DNA of 32,775 nucleotides. It comes from an uncultured Methylococcaceae bacterium. Its GTDB lineage: Bacteria > Pseudomonadota > Gammaproteobacteria > Methylococcales > Methylomonadaceae. The notes beneath the pieces were generated by a model. The model searched no databases. It saw nothing but the letters and a program-made list of their open reading frames with translations, and was not told the DNA's origin. The position numbers were made by a program, and so were the translations under genes. Shown in pieces: positions 1 through 12,900 of this stretch; the stretch's first letter is position 1; the number at the start of each line of letters is the position of its first letter. Where the stretch lies: the NCBI GenBank assembly GCA_903908165.1, contig CAIVQX010000193.1, forward strand, positions 1 to 32,775, read 5' to 3'.

Positions 1-221
1 ACCTGGGTTCCTTGACTACCGTAGCCGATTGTAAGATCTTTGTGAAACCCGGCTCGATTGAGATGTTTTGTTAAAGTATTTTCGTCTTTGACGTAAGCAA
101 GTCGTGACATCTCAGCGCACAGTTCTGCATCATTTTGTATCCTTCCATTTTGGAAAAAATCATCGGCATCACCAGGATGAAAGAGCGATTGTCGGCTTGC
201 ATCATAGTATGTGGTTGACAT
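1..221 (-). CDS. Lipase-like protein (class 3 type), N-terminal fragment
   Basis: This is the first 73 codons of a minus-strand gene cut by the left edge of the window. The ATG at 221-219 is preceded by a strong AGGAG ribosome site about six bases upstream. The visible protein has no signal peptide or membrane segment at its start. It contains the stretch AELCAEMSRLAYV, followed by an AGF turn, which resembles the region ahead of the catalytic domain in bacterial class 3 (fungal-type) lipases. The GxSxG nucleophile would lie outside the window, so the catalytic call cannot be checked here. It is divergent from hemF across about 300 bases. The reading frame is secure; the family is a weak recognition, and another alpha/beta hydrolase or a protein of unknown function remains possible. 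Confidence 0.5.
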   Translation of the reverse strand, partial: MSTTYYDASRQSLFHPGDADDFFQNGRIQNDAELCAEMSRLAYVKDENTLTKHLNRAGFHKDLTIGYGSQGTQ

Positions 222-1439
<1,218 letters not shown>

Positions 1440-1492
1440 AGTGTTACTATTTGCCATCTTAGTTGTGGCCCGCCACTGATAGGGATTCATGC

Positions 1493-2308
1493 ATGCAAGG
1501 ATTATTAAATAAAATGCAAGCCCGCTTGGAAAGCCCAGTACAGTACGAATTGCCGTTGAGTGATCAGCATATCGCAATAAATAATTTAATAGGTAAGTCC
1601 TTCAAACTTTGCTTTACTGGTAATATCCAGTGTGTACATTGCTCCAGATCCATTAAGAAAAGTTTTAATCAAGGCTATTGTTACGCCTGTTTTATCTCGT
1701 TAGCTCAATGCGATATGTGTATTATGAAGCCAGAGACCTGTCATTATGAGGCAGGCACATGCAGAGAACCTTCTTGGGGCAAAGATTTTTGTTTTAAGCC
1801 CCATATTGTCTATCTTGCTAATTCGAGCGGAATTAAAGTAGGCATTACACGACAAACACAAATTCCAACACGGTGGATAGATCAGGGGGCAGTTCAGGCG
1901 TTACCAATATTTAAGGTGCAATCTCGATATATGGCTGGATTAATTGAAATTACCCTAGCAAAACATGTCAGTGATAAAACCAATTGGCAACAAATGCTTA
2001 AAAATCAAGTTGAATCTATCGATTTAGTAAACACGCGTGATGAGTTATTGAGTAAATGTAATCGGGAGTTAACTGAAGTTATTCAGCGTTTCGGTCAGCA
2101 AACTATTGAGTTCTTAATTGATGAATCTAGCGTGGATATTCTTTTTCCGGTAGATACTTATCCAGTAAAAATCAAATCGTTCAATTTGGATAAAAATCCC
2201 GAGGTGTCGGGTATTTTGCAGGGTGTTAAGGGGCAATATTTATTGTTAGATACGGGGGTTATTAATATACGCAAGTTTTCTGGTTATGAGGTGGAAATCA
2301 CACTTTAA
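1493..2308 (+). CDS. DUF2797 zinc-cysteine protein with GIY-YIG-like segment
   Basis: A 271-residue cytosolic protein recognised as DUF2797; no biochemical role can be assigned. From the chosen start it has three CxxC pairs at about residues 47-50, 63-66 and 73-76, with further cysteines near 40, 83, 90 and 100, an arrangement that suggests one or two bound zinc ions. Directly after these comes HIVYLANSSGIKVGITR (about 104-120) followed by TRWIDQGA, which resembles the strand-strand-arginine core of GIY-YIG-type nuclease folds. The rest has no clear motif. The frame is open back to a TTG at 1463, but the ATG at 1493 has an AGGGA site just upstream and is preferred. The gene follows hemF by about 50 bases on the same strand and may be co-transcribed. 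Nuclease activity is inference only. Confidence 0.8.
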   Translation: MQGLLNKMQARLESPVQYELPLSDQHIAINNLIGKSFKLCFTGNIQCVHCSRSIKKSFNQGYCYACFISLAQCDMCIMKPETCHYEAGTCREPSWGKDFCFKPHIVYLANSSGIKVGITRQTQIPTRWIDQGAVQALPIFKVQSRYMAGLIEITLAKHVSDKTNWQQMLKNQVESIDLVNTRDELLSKCNRELTEVIQRFGQQTIEFLIDESSVDILFPVDTYPVKIKSFNLDKNPEVSGILQGVKGQYLLLDTGVINIRKFSGYEVEITL

Positions 2309-2397
2309 AGATGCTAATTTTCGTTATAATCTTTCATAATTAAAAACTTTTTATTATTTGAATAGTTGCATAAAATTATGCTAATTATCTGATAGAA

Positions 2398-2426
2398 TTG
2401 ACCTTTTGATCTTATAGACATATCAT
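2398..2426 (+). promoter_or_regulatory. Candidate sigma70 promoter for the large penicillin-binding protein gene
   Basis: TTGACC at 2398-2403 and TATCAT at 2421-2426 are separated by exactly 17 bases, each matching consensus at five of six positions. Transcription would start near 2433 and leave an untranslated leader of about 140 bases. This would allow expression independent of hemF and the DUF2797 gene. Confidence 0.55.
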
Positions 2427-2573
2427 GTGTTTGCCTTAGTAAATTATAGGCTCAGTGAATCAATAAATGCACCATATCTAAGAAATAACAATTACTCTAA
2501 AAATAATGTTAAAGGTTGAATTTCTGTACAACGCTTACCAGTTGTTATTATCTTATGTTAAAAAAAGCTAATC

Positions 2574-5500
2574 ATGAGAAGCCGTCGAAGGATTAGAAAA
2601 ACAGGCTCGAGTTTTCAGCGATTTTTAGCGAAATACATTGTTGCTTTATCAATAGTATTGGGCATAGTGTTTTTTTTGTTAGTCCGAGACGAAGTTAAAA
2701 ATTCAAAATTTCAATCACAGTATCTTTCGGCAATAACTAAACAATTAAGTTTTAAACTTGCAGCTGGCTCGAATACTTCTGTTCGTTATCCAGAGTACGG
2801 TCCTTATGACCAAAGGCTGGGTTATACCGCATTGCCTGAAATCATTACACGCTTAGAAAAAGTAGGGTATGGTGTTGACTCGCAGGCAACTTTTTCTCCT
2901 AAGATGACCGAACTTGCAGATTACGGCTTGTTTAATATTTATCATGAGAAGTCTCAAGCAGGGCTCCGTATTACTGATAAATCAGATAAAGTCGTTTTTA
3001 ATGTAGTTTACCCTGCAAATGGCTATCCTAACTTTAAAGCTGTTCCGCCATTGATTTTAGGAACTCTATTGTTTATAGAAAACCGAGAATTGCTTAACGA
3101 TGATAATACAACTGTAAACCCTGCCATTGAATGGGATAGATTGGGTTATGCTGGTTTGCAATTAGTCGCACAAAAACTCGGTGTTATTCGTAATATTGCA
3201 GGGGGGAGTACATTAGCGACACAAATTGAAAAATATCGACACTCTAAGAATGGTTATACCAATTCTGTAGTGGATAAGTTTCGACAAATGGGTACGGCAT
3301 CACTTAGAGCCTATATGATGGGCCCGAATACTCGAGAAATGAGGCAAGAGATAGCATTGTCTTATTTAAACTCTATGCCACTAGCCGCTACACCAAAGTT
3401 GGGTGAAATTCATGGCTTGGGAGATGGTTTATCAGCTTGGTTTGGGACTGATTTTGATCAAGTTAATGCATTGTTAAGTGCTAATGCATTAAAGCCGCCT
3501 AGACGTATCACACAGGAACAAGCGAAAGCTTATCGGCAGGTGTTGAACATATTATTGTCGCAGAGAAGACCTTCCTATTTTTTGGGTAAAGGGTACGATG
3601 CTTTGCAAAATTTGACCGATAAATATCTACGAATTTTGTCAGATCAAGGTGTTATTTCAACAGAACTTAGAGATGCAACTTTAAAAGTAGCTAATGTACG
3701 TCCTTCTAAGGTGATTCCTACATCGACACATTTTTTCACAGAAAAGAAAACGCAAAACGTTTTACGTGCTCGTCTTGCTAAAACATTGGGAGTAAAATCC
3801 AACTATGATTTAGATCGGTTTGATTTGACTGTTAAAACGACACTTGATTATGCTACCCAACGAGCCGTAACAAATAAGTTGAAGTTACTGAACCAACCGA
3901 ATGAAGCGCGTGCTGCTGGGATATTAGGTTTCAGGATGCTTAATGAAAATGTTGATCTTTCACCGATTGTTTATAGTCTGATGTTGTTTGAACGAGGGGA
4001 CACAGGTAATCTTCTTCGTATACAGACTGATAATTATGACCAGCCACTCGATATTAATGAAGGGATACGGTTGGATTTAGGATCGACTTCTAAACTTCGA
4101 ACTATGGTCCATTATTTAGAATTAATCACTGATATTTACCAACAATATAATGATGTTTCTGGTCAAGCCTTACGTAAGATAGAACTTCACCCTAGAGATA
4201 ATTTATCTGCTTGGGTAATAGAACAATTAAGATTGTTTCCTAACATTAAATTGGAAGACTTGCTTAATAAAGCTTTAGATAGGAAATATTCGGCGAGTCC
4301 GGGCGAGTATTTTTTTACAGGTGGAGGGCTTCATCATTTCAATAATTTTACTAAAGATGAAGATAGTAAAATTATGTCAGTTCGTCATGCATTGCGTGAT
4401 TCGGTGAATCTGGTATTTATTCGTTTAATGCGAGATATTGTTTATCATCACTTATATAAGCCTGATGGTTTAGCTAGATGGCTTGAAAATACAGATAACG
4501 CAAAACGTAAAGAGTATCTAGAACGATTTGCTGATAATGAGGGGCAGGTATATTTACGACGATTTTATGATAAGTACTATGATAAGACTTCAGATGAAGT
4601 TCTGGAAATACTTACAAAAAAGGTACTTGCCAAACCCTCACGATTTACCATGTTATATCGATCAATTTATCCAGATAGGAACGAATCGGAACTTAAAACT
4701 TTCTTAATTGCAAATTTAGGTAAGGCCTCTATTGCCAATGAAGATATCTATGAATTGTATGATCAATATTCAATAGAAAAATTTGATTTACAAGATCAAG
4801 GCTATATAACAAAAGTTCACCCACTGGAATTATGGCTAGCTGGATATTTAGCTCAACATCCTCAAGCCACTCGTCAGGAAGTTATTAAGGCCAGTTACGA
4901 GCAACGTCAGGATGTGTATCGTTGGCTTTTTAATAATCACAGGAAGATGGCTCAGCAGCGACGGATCATCACGATGCTTGAAGAAGAAGCCTTTAACAAA
5001 ATCCACAGCGCTTGGGAGAGGGTAGGTTACCCATTTGATTCATTAACACCTTCCTATGCAACCTCTATTGGTGCATCAGGCGATAGACCTGCTGCACTGG
5101 CAGAGCTTATGGGCATATTGGTGAATGATGGCATTAGATTGCCTATTGTGCGATTTGAAAGCCTGCATTATGCACAGGGAACCCCTTATGAAACTGTGAT
5201 GAAAAAGATGCCAGATCAAGGACAACGTATATTTGCACCAGAAATTGCAAAGGTTTCACGTGGTGCCCTTATTGGTGTTGTCGATGGTGGAACTGCATCA
5301 CGTGTTAATGGTATTTATGCTGATGCAGAAGGAAAGCTTTTGCCTGTGGGAGGTAAAACCGGAACAGGTGATCACCGTAAGCAAATATGGGGGCCAGGTG
5401 GAGTTCTGCTTGACTCTAAATTTATTAGTCGAGCCGCCACTTTTACATTTTTTATTGGCGATCGGTTTTTTGGAGTTATCACCGCTTATGTGCAGGGAGA

Positions 5501-5921
5501 AAACTCTGGACTTTACCACTTTACGAGTTCATTACCAGTCCAGATAGTTAAGTTTTTAAAACCGACTTTGTCGCCTTTAATTAATAATACCTTGCCGGTT
5601 GAAATAATTGAACCGTCATCAAAAGTTATTGTGGCAGACAATGTGGCACCGGTTGTTAAAGTTGCAGACTATAGTGGGGAGAAACCATTGCTTAATAAAC
5701 CCATTGTGACGCTGTCAAATCCTCAAGTTAATAATGCTAGTGAGAAAGTATTGTCGCCTGTGGTAAAAGCACCAGTCAATAAACTTGTTAAGCGTCAAAT
5801 TAATACAATAACTCCAAAAGCTGAAAAGCTAACAGATAATACAAAAATATCGCCTGTTGTTAAAAAAGATAGTGCGACCCGATATTATAAATATCCAGCT
5901 GTAGTGCAGCCGACAAATTAA
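2574..5921 (+). CDS. Bifunctional penicillin-binding protein (GT51 transglycosylase plus transpeptidase) with large insertion
   Basis: A 1115-residue inner-membrane peptidoglycan synthase of the class A type; such proteins polymerise lipid II and cross-link stem peptides in the periplasm. A basic N-terminus precedes one membrane helix (about 20-37). The GT51 domain spans about 155-330, with a candidate catalytic Glu169 (FIENREL) and GGSTLATQ at 210-217. The penicillin-binding domain carries all three motifs: S504-T-S-K, S610-V-N and K928-T-G-T. SxN and KTG are about 316 residues apart, against about 126 in E. coli PBP1b; the charged, apparently helical stretch around 625-815 accounts for the excess. 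The last 100 residues are a low-complexity V/K/P-rich tail. The ATG at 2574 is the first possible start after an in-frame stop at 2559, although its ribosome site is poor. It is longer than PBP1a or PBP1b and probably a distinct subfamily, so no mrc symbol is given. Confidence 0.88.
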   Translation: MRSRRRIRKTGSSFQRFLAKYIVALSIVLGIVFFLLVRDEVKNSKFQSQYLSAITKQLSFKLAAGSNTSVRYPEYGPYDQRLGYTALPEIITRLEKVGYGVDSQATFSPKMTELADYGLFNIYHEKSQAGLRITDKSDKVVFNVVYPANGYPNFKAVPPLILGTLLFIENRELLNDDNTTVNPAIEWDRLGYAGLQLVAQKLGVIRNIAGGSTLATQIEKYRHSKNGYTNSVVDKFRQMGTASLRAYMMGPNTREMRQEIALSYLNSMPLAATPKLGEIHGLGDGLSAWFGTDFDQVNALLSANALKPPRRITQEQAKAYRQVLNILLSQRRPSYFLGKGYDALQNLTDKYLRILSDQGVISTELRDATLKVANVRPSKVIPTSTHFFTEKKTQNVLRARLAKTLGVKSNYDLDRFDLTVKTTLDYATQRAVTNKLKLLNQPNEARAAGILGFRMLNENVDLSPIVYSLMLFERGDTGNLLRIQTDNYDQPLDINEGIRLDLGSTSKLRTMVHYLELITDIYQQYNDVSGQALRKIELHPRDNLSAWVIEQLRLFPNIKLEDLLNKALDRKYSASPGEYFFTGGGLHHFNNFTKDEDSKIMSVRHALRDSVNLVFIRLMRDIVYHHLYKPDGLARWLENTDNAKRKEYLERFADNEGQVYLRRFYDKYYDKTSDEVLEILTKKVLAKPSRFTMLYRSIYPDRNESELKTFLIANLGKASIANEDIYELYDQYSIEKFDLQDQGYITKVHPLELWLAGYLAQHPQATRQEVIKASYEQRQDVYRWLFNNHRKMAQQRRIITMLEEEAFNKIHSAWERVGYPFDSLTPSYATSIGASGDRPAALAELMGILVNDGIRLPIVRFESLHYAQGTPYETVMKKMPDQGQRIFAPEIAKVSRGALIGVVDGGTASRVNGIYADAEGKLLPVGGKTGTGDHRKQIWGPGGVLLDSKFISRAATFTFFIGDRFFGVITAYVQGENSGLYHFTSSLPVQIVKFLKPTLSPLINNTLPVEIIEPSSKVIVADNVAPVVKVADYSGEKPLLNKPIVTLSNPQVNNASEKVLSPVVKAPVNKLVKRQINTITPKAEKLTDNTKISPVVKKDSATRYYKYPAVVQPTN

Positions 5922-5986
5922 CTATCCATTGTCAGTTACAATTAGTCTTTTCATCTTGGCTTATCTGAATGCATGGATGGTGTTCA

Positions 5987-6601
5987 TCAAGGGGAGGGCA
6001 TAAACTCTTCAAGTTCAGCTAATTCAGTTAGCGTGTTAATATTAACAAATATTTCTGGCTCATCCTCAAAATTTACTTTAATCATGTTTTGTTGGTTTAA
6101 CCAGTTTAAAACTTTACGCTGACCGCTGTCCAGATAGTCCTGTAAGTTGTTTTTTAGAGATCTTCTTAGAGCCAAAAAAATTGGATGTAAACGTTTACCA
6201 TCAAAAGCCACCGCAACATCAACATCGTTTTCTGTAAGAGCGGTTAATATTTTTTGTAAATGTTCACCTTTTATTAGTGGCGAATCACAGGGGGCGATAA
6301 GTAGTATGTCTGCATCGGTGTTTAACATTGCAGTTAAGATGCCGGCTAAAGGTCCTTGAAAATCCTCAGTTTGATCTGCTATGACAGGAAATCCAAAGGA
6401 TAGATAGGCTTCCCTATTTCGATTAGCATTAATTAATATATGTTTGGTTATTGTGCTTAGAGCAGTAATTGCATAAGTGACCAGTGGTTGTTTATTATAA
6501 TTAATTAGCCCTTTGTCTTGGTTATTCATACGTTTAGCTAAACCACCCGCAAGAATGACACCTGTTATTTTATTTTGATTGTTTTCATGTTCGGACAGCA
6601 T
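5987..6601 (-). CDS. mobA: Molybdenum cofactor guanylyltransferase
   Basis: MobA transfers GMP from GTP to molybdopterin to give the MGD form of the cofactor, needed by DMSO-reductase-family enzymes such as formate dehydrogenase and nitrate reductase. The protein is 204 residues, slightly longer than E. coli MobA (194). The nucleotide-binding signature is clear near the N-terminus: LAGG at 17-20, Arg24 and DKGL at 29-32. LLIAPCDSPLI in the middle matches the metal-binding PCD region. The gene is convergent with the penicillin-binding protein gene, 65 bases away, with no obvious intrinsic terminator between them. The ribosome site ahead of the ATG at 6601 is weak. A related nucleotidyltransferase such as MocA is less likely because the MobA signature is intact. 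Confidence 0.93.
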   Translation of the reverse strand: MLSEHENNQNKITGVILAGGLAKRMNNQDKGLINYNKQPLVTYAITALSTITKHILINANRNREAYLSFGFPVIADQTEDFQGPLAGILTAMLNTDADILLIAPCDSPLIKGEHLQKILTALTENDVDVAVAFDGKRLHPIFLALRRSLKNNLQDYLDSGQRKVLNWLNQQNMIKVNFEDEPEIFVNINTLTELAELEEFMPSP

Positions 6602-6783
6602 TAGTCAACTAATTTAAAAATGGATTGATTTGAATTTTCTGATCTAGAAAATATTACGTTGATATAACAAATTGATAAGCGGTTATTAAATCATTTTTGC
6701 GTTAAAATAGGTTTTTTTAAATCTTAAGTGCTCCTTTTTGGCGTGCTTATTTATTTTCTGATTGATAGGAATAGGTTCTCCAA

Positions 6784-7188
6784 ATGAAACATACTTATAA
6801 AGTATCTATTTTAAGTCTTTTCCTCATTACAACCATTATTGCTTGTACAGCGACCCCTGAAAAAACAGTTGAACAATCACCTGTTCAAGCAACAGTCTTG
6901 GTCAACGACTATCCGACTAGAGATCGCGTTGAATATGTTCTAAATTGCGTTGCTCAGCATGGGGGCCTGACTTATATCACTCAATATGCTTGCGGATGTA
7001 AGATTGATAAAATAGCAGAAAAATTGACGTTTACAGAGTTTGAATCGGCAAAGACCTTTACTTATCTAAGTAAAGGACAAACCGGCGATGCTGGCGCTGT
7101 TTTTCGTGATCCAGCGCAATCCAAAGATTTAAGGACGCGACTTAAGCAAGCCGAGTCTGCCGCTGAGAAAAGTTGTTTTGTAAAATAA
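6784..7188 (+). CDS. Small lipoprotein with four extra cysteines, function unknown
   Basis: A 134-residue exported protein. A hydrophobic signal segment ends in the lipobox IIAC, so Cys21 is the probable lipidated residue. The mature part holds four more cysteines: one in LNCVAQ, two close together in ACGCKID, and one four residues from the end. This spacing suggests two disulfides or a metal site. The remainder is polar and probably helical, with an FRDPAQ segment. No enzyme motif is present and I cannot name the family. It stands alone between mobA (divergent) and ligA (convergent), with about 180 bases of AT-rich DNA upstream. The ATG at 6784 starts the signal peptide directly, so the start is credible. 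Outer-membrane or periplasmic location is inferred from the lipobox. Confidence 0.75.
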   Translation: MKHTYKVSILSLFLITTIIACTATPEKTVEQSPVQATVLVNDYPTRDRVEYVLNCVAQHGGLTYITQYACGCKIDKIAEKLTFTEFESAKTFTYLSKGQTGDAGAVFRDPAQSKDLRTRLKQAESAAEKSCFVK

Positions 7189-7206
7189 ACAGGCTTAACA
7201 AGCACT

Positions 7207-9228
<2,022 letters not shown>

Positions 9229-9241
9229 TCAAGAAGGTTGA

Positions 9242-9265
9242 AGGGGAGGCTGTTACCCCACCCCT
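9242..9265 (-). other. GC-rich hairpin in the zipA-ligA gap
   Basis: AGGGGAGG at 9242-9249 pairs with CCACCCCT at 9258-9265, with one A-A mismatch and an eight-base loop. It is strikingly GC-rich for this AT-rich DNA and sits 29 bases upstream of the ligA start on the transcribed strand. No T-run follows on either strand, so it is not a typical intrinsic terminator. It could be a processing or pausing site that lowers ligA expression relative to smc and zipA. Confidence 0.4.
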
Positions 9266-9286
9266 ATTTGATAGTTGTATGAAGAT

Positions 9287-9925
9287 TTATAAGCTATTTC
9301 GTAATGCTTGGAGGTTTTTATCTGAGAATGGTTGCTTGTGATGATCCAGTGCATAGCCGTCTAATTCAATAGCCAATAAATTGATGGTGTCTATAAAGTC
9401 ATCAAAAATGGTTTGGGCATCTTCTAAAACACCTGGCTGCATAAAAAACACTAATCCAGGGCTATAAAATGTCTCCAAGTTACTGGTTGGAAATGTGCCA
9501 GGATCAACCATTGAGGTTACACCGAAGTCGACAAGGCGATTAGCATCCAGTCGTTCATAGATTTTTAAATTACCATATTCAAGACCAACAATTGCAAAGG
9601 CATTAACTAAATCGATACCGTTAAAACCTTCTTCTGAGTTAGCAAGAAGGGTAAATTGAATAATGGCGGGTGCAGTTGGACGAGGAATGGGTTCTAAGTC
9701 ATCTTCATCAAAATAGTCATCATGACTTGTTGGTATTTGTTCGCTGGATATTTCCTCATAATAATCGAAAATTTGATCATTGCTGGATGATTCATCAAAG
9801 TTGTCATCTTCATAATCGAGATAGTCTTTTGATTTTTTATTGTTTAAATAACTCCACGCCAACATGACCATGATAATCAATAAACCGGTTGCGATAATTA
9901 CAATTCTTAATAGTTCTTTATCCAT
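9287..9925 (-). CDS. zipA: Cell division protein ZipA, short form with acidic linker
   Basis: ZipA anchors FtsZ to the inner membrane at the division septum. The 212-residue protein has one N-terminal membrane helix (about 7-26), a linker of about 50 residues, and the FtsZ-binding domain from about 85 to the end (recognisable stretches IIQFTLLAN, YSPGLVFFMQPG and DGYALDHHKQPF). E. coli ZipA is 328 residues with a long proline/glutamine-rich linker; here the linker is much shorter and dominated by Asp, Glu and Tyr. The start ATG overlaps the smc stop by one base (TAATG), indicating translational coupling, and ligA follows. The smc-zipA-ligA order is typical of gammaproteobacteria that keep Smc, which supports the call despite low overall conservation. 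Confidence 0.93.
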   Translation of the reverse strand: MDKELLRIVIIATGLLIIMVMLAWSYLNNKKSKDYLDYEDDNFDESSSNDQIFDYYEEISSEQIPTSHDDYFDEDDLEPIPRPTAPAIIQFTLLANSEEGFNGIDLVNAFAIVGLEYGNLKIYERLDANRLVDFGVTSMVDPGTFPTSNLETFYSPGLVFFMQPGVLEDAQTIFDDFIDTINLLAIELDGYALDHHKQPFSDKNLQALRNSL

Positions 9926-12900
9926 TATATTTCCGCCAGACTCACTGCTTCTTCAATATCAACTGCGACCATTCGGGATACACCCGGTTCTTTCATCGTA
10001 ACACCTGCTAATTGTTTTGCAATTTCCATAGTGACTTTATTATGAGAAATATACAAAAATTGCACAGATGCCGACATCTCTTCTACCATTTTTGAAAATC
10101 TACCGACATTTGCATCATCAAGAGGTGCATCGACCTCATCTAATAGGCAAAAAGGAGCAGGATTTAGTTCAAAAATTGAAAACACTAACGCTACAGCAGT
10201 TAATGCCTTTTCTCCACCCGATAATAAATGAATAGAGCTATTACGTTTGCCGGGTGGTCTGGCAATAATATTGACGCCAGCCTCCAGCAAATCTTGTTCA
10301 GTTAATTCCAAGTAGGCTTGACCACCTCCAAATAATTTTGGAAATTTTTCTTGCAATCCAGTGTTTATTTTATCAAATGTTTCTTTAAAACGTAGCTTAC
10401 TTTCTTGATCAATTTTATTAATAGCTTGATCTAAGAGTTGTAAGGCCTCTGTTAGATCCGCATGTTGCTCATTAAGAAAGTTCATGCGTTCAGATTGTGA
10501 CTTATATTCTTCTATGGCGGTTAGATTGATAGTTCCTAGTCGTTCAATTTGGTTGGCTAATTCGTCAACTGTTTGTTTCCATCTTAATTCTTCAGCTTCT
10601 GGCCGCAGTTTTTCTAATATATCTTCGGCTTGTGCATCTATTTCTTTTAACTGTTCATTGATAGTTTGTTGACGAACTTTATTTTCTTGTAACTCAAAAC
10701 GAATAGCATCCAGTGCTTCTTTTTGAGTGTCCAATGCACGTTGTGTACGAGTTTGAATTTCTGAAAGTGCTGTAATTTCAGATTCGATGTTTTCTTGCAA
10801 AAGACGTTGATTTTTTAAACTAATTTCTAGTTCATCTTTAATGATAATAGATTGACCTAACTGAACCTTTTCTTGATCTAATGGTGTTAAATTTTGTTGA
10901 ATTTTTTTTTCAAGATTGACTATCCAGTCAATGGATTGCTGATATTGACCTTGTAAACGTTCAATTTGTTTAGTAATCGAAAGGTCAGAAGCCCGTAAAG
11001 ACTCAATTCGGGTCTTTGTGGTGAAAACATGGTTTCTTGCTTCATTAACGGCTTTTTCAGTATTATCGTATTGATTTTGTAAAAATTGATTAGAGGCTTC
11101 CAAGTTATTTTTGTTTTGTTCTTGTTGCTCTAGAACGGTCTCAGCTTCTGCCTGCAATAGCTGAGACTCCGCAATATTTTCAATATTTTTGCTTGTTTCA
11201 AGTATTATTTCTTCAAGTTCATTAAATATTTGTTTAAGACGATGTTGTTGATGCTCCCAGCGCGTTGAATAGGCACTAAATTCAGCATTTTTCAAGGATA
11301 GTTCAGCCCCAAGTTTATTATGTAGTTGCTGGATAGATTCACGTAAAGTTTCAGAGTCTTTAAGTTCCGTTTCCGTGCTAGTTAACTGATCTTCAAAAGT
11401 ATTAATTTCAGATAGAAGTTCGTCTTGACGTGATTTTAACAGGCGTAATTCTTTTTCACGCTGCAAAACGCCTACTTTACTGTCTTTGGTATGAGTCAGT
11501 TTGATCCAATTTGGACCAAACCATGTGCCGTCAGGGGTAATAACAGACTCATGTGGTTTTATGTTGGCTGATATTAGTCTAGCTTCAGCATAATTGTCTG
11601 CACAATAAATACCAGTCAATAAAGTAGTTAAATCCCACTGGCTAGTAATTTTGTTCTGTAACAGTGAGGGGATTACTTTCGAATCGGTATTAGTGTGATG
11701 TGAAGTAGACTGAGTTTCAAATAGGGTAAGAGATTCATTAGTCAATTGACTTAAGTTGGCAATTACTGATTCAGCCTCCATGAGGCAAATAGCTTCCAAA
11801 TAACTACCCAGTACTGTTTCCACCGCTTTGTCCCAGCCAGAATCGACTTCCAGAAGCTCTGCTAATCGCTGTTTATCGCCTAATTTCACAGACTCTAGCC
11901 AAGTGCTTAAATTCTTGTTGTCTTTTCCCATAGCATGTTGTTGTAAGAGTTCTATAGATGTAATCTTACCTTTTATGCTTTGGCTTTCGGAACGACGAGT
12001 ATGCAAGTAATGATGTAATTGTTTGACTTGTTGGCGTTGTTCGTTAATTTTATGATGTAAGCTTTCTAATTGAGTTTGGTAGTCGCCACGTTGAAAACCA
12101 ATGATTTCGATATCAGCATCCAGGGTTTCGATGTCACTTTTTAATTCACTGGATGAGAGTTCTTCTTGCTCGCTTTGAAGTTTAGCGCTACGAAGTTGTA
12201 ATTGCCGATTTTGATTCTCTAGTTGCAGTAATGTGACCTTATGGACTTCATTTTGCTCCTTGTGTTTTGAGCTTACTGATCGATAAGCTTCCCATTGTAG
12301 TTGCCAGGAAGCTCTTTGTTGCAAATTTTCTTGTTGAAGCTGGATGGTTTCTTCTTGTTTTTCATGAGCAAAAAGATAGTTTTCCTCTGCTTCTAATAGG
12401 GCTTGTTTTATTTCATCTAAAGCTTGTATGTCAGAATTAATTTGGCTTAGTGATTGGTCAGCTTGGAGGCGAGTACGATTGATTTCATGCAAAGTATCTT
12501 CATGAGTGGTTTCGTGGTGTTTAATAGCCTGCTCAAGTCCGCTTACTTCTGCAACGATAGAGTAATAATCGCTTTGTGCTTTATTGAATTGGTGTTGCTG
12601 GGATTTATGATCAGATCGTTTTGTTTCGATTTCGATATTGATGTCACGTAAATCAACAAATAAACGGTTATGTTCAGTAGCGATAGCTTGTAGTTTGGTT
12701 TCTAATGACTTTGTAGCTTGGTGGTAAGTATTCCAACGCATGGCTAACAATTCCAACTTGAACTGACGTTCTTGTTTTTTTAACGCAGTATATTTCTCAG
12801 CTTTTTCAGCTTGTTTTTGTAAATGTTTAATTTGTTTATCAATCTCTTCCCTAAGGTCATCGAGTCGTTCTAGATTTTCCCGTGTATTTTTCATACGGTT

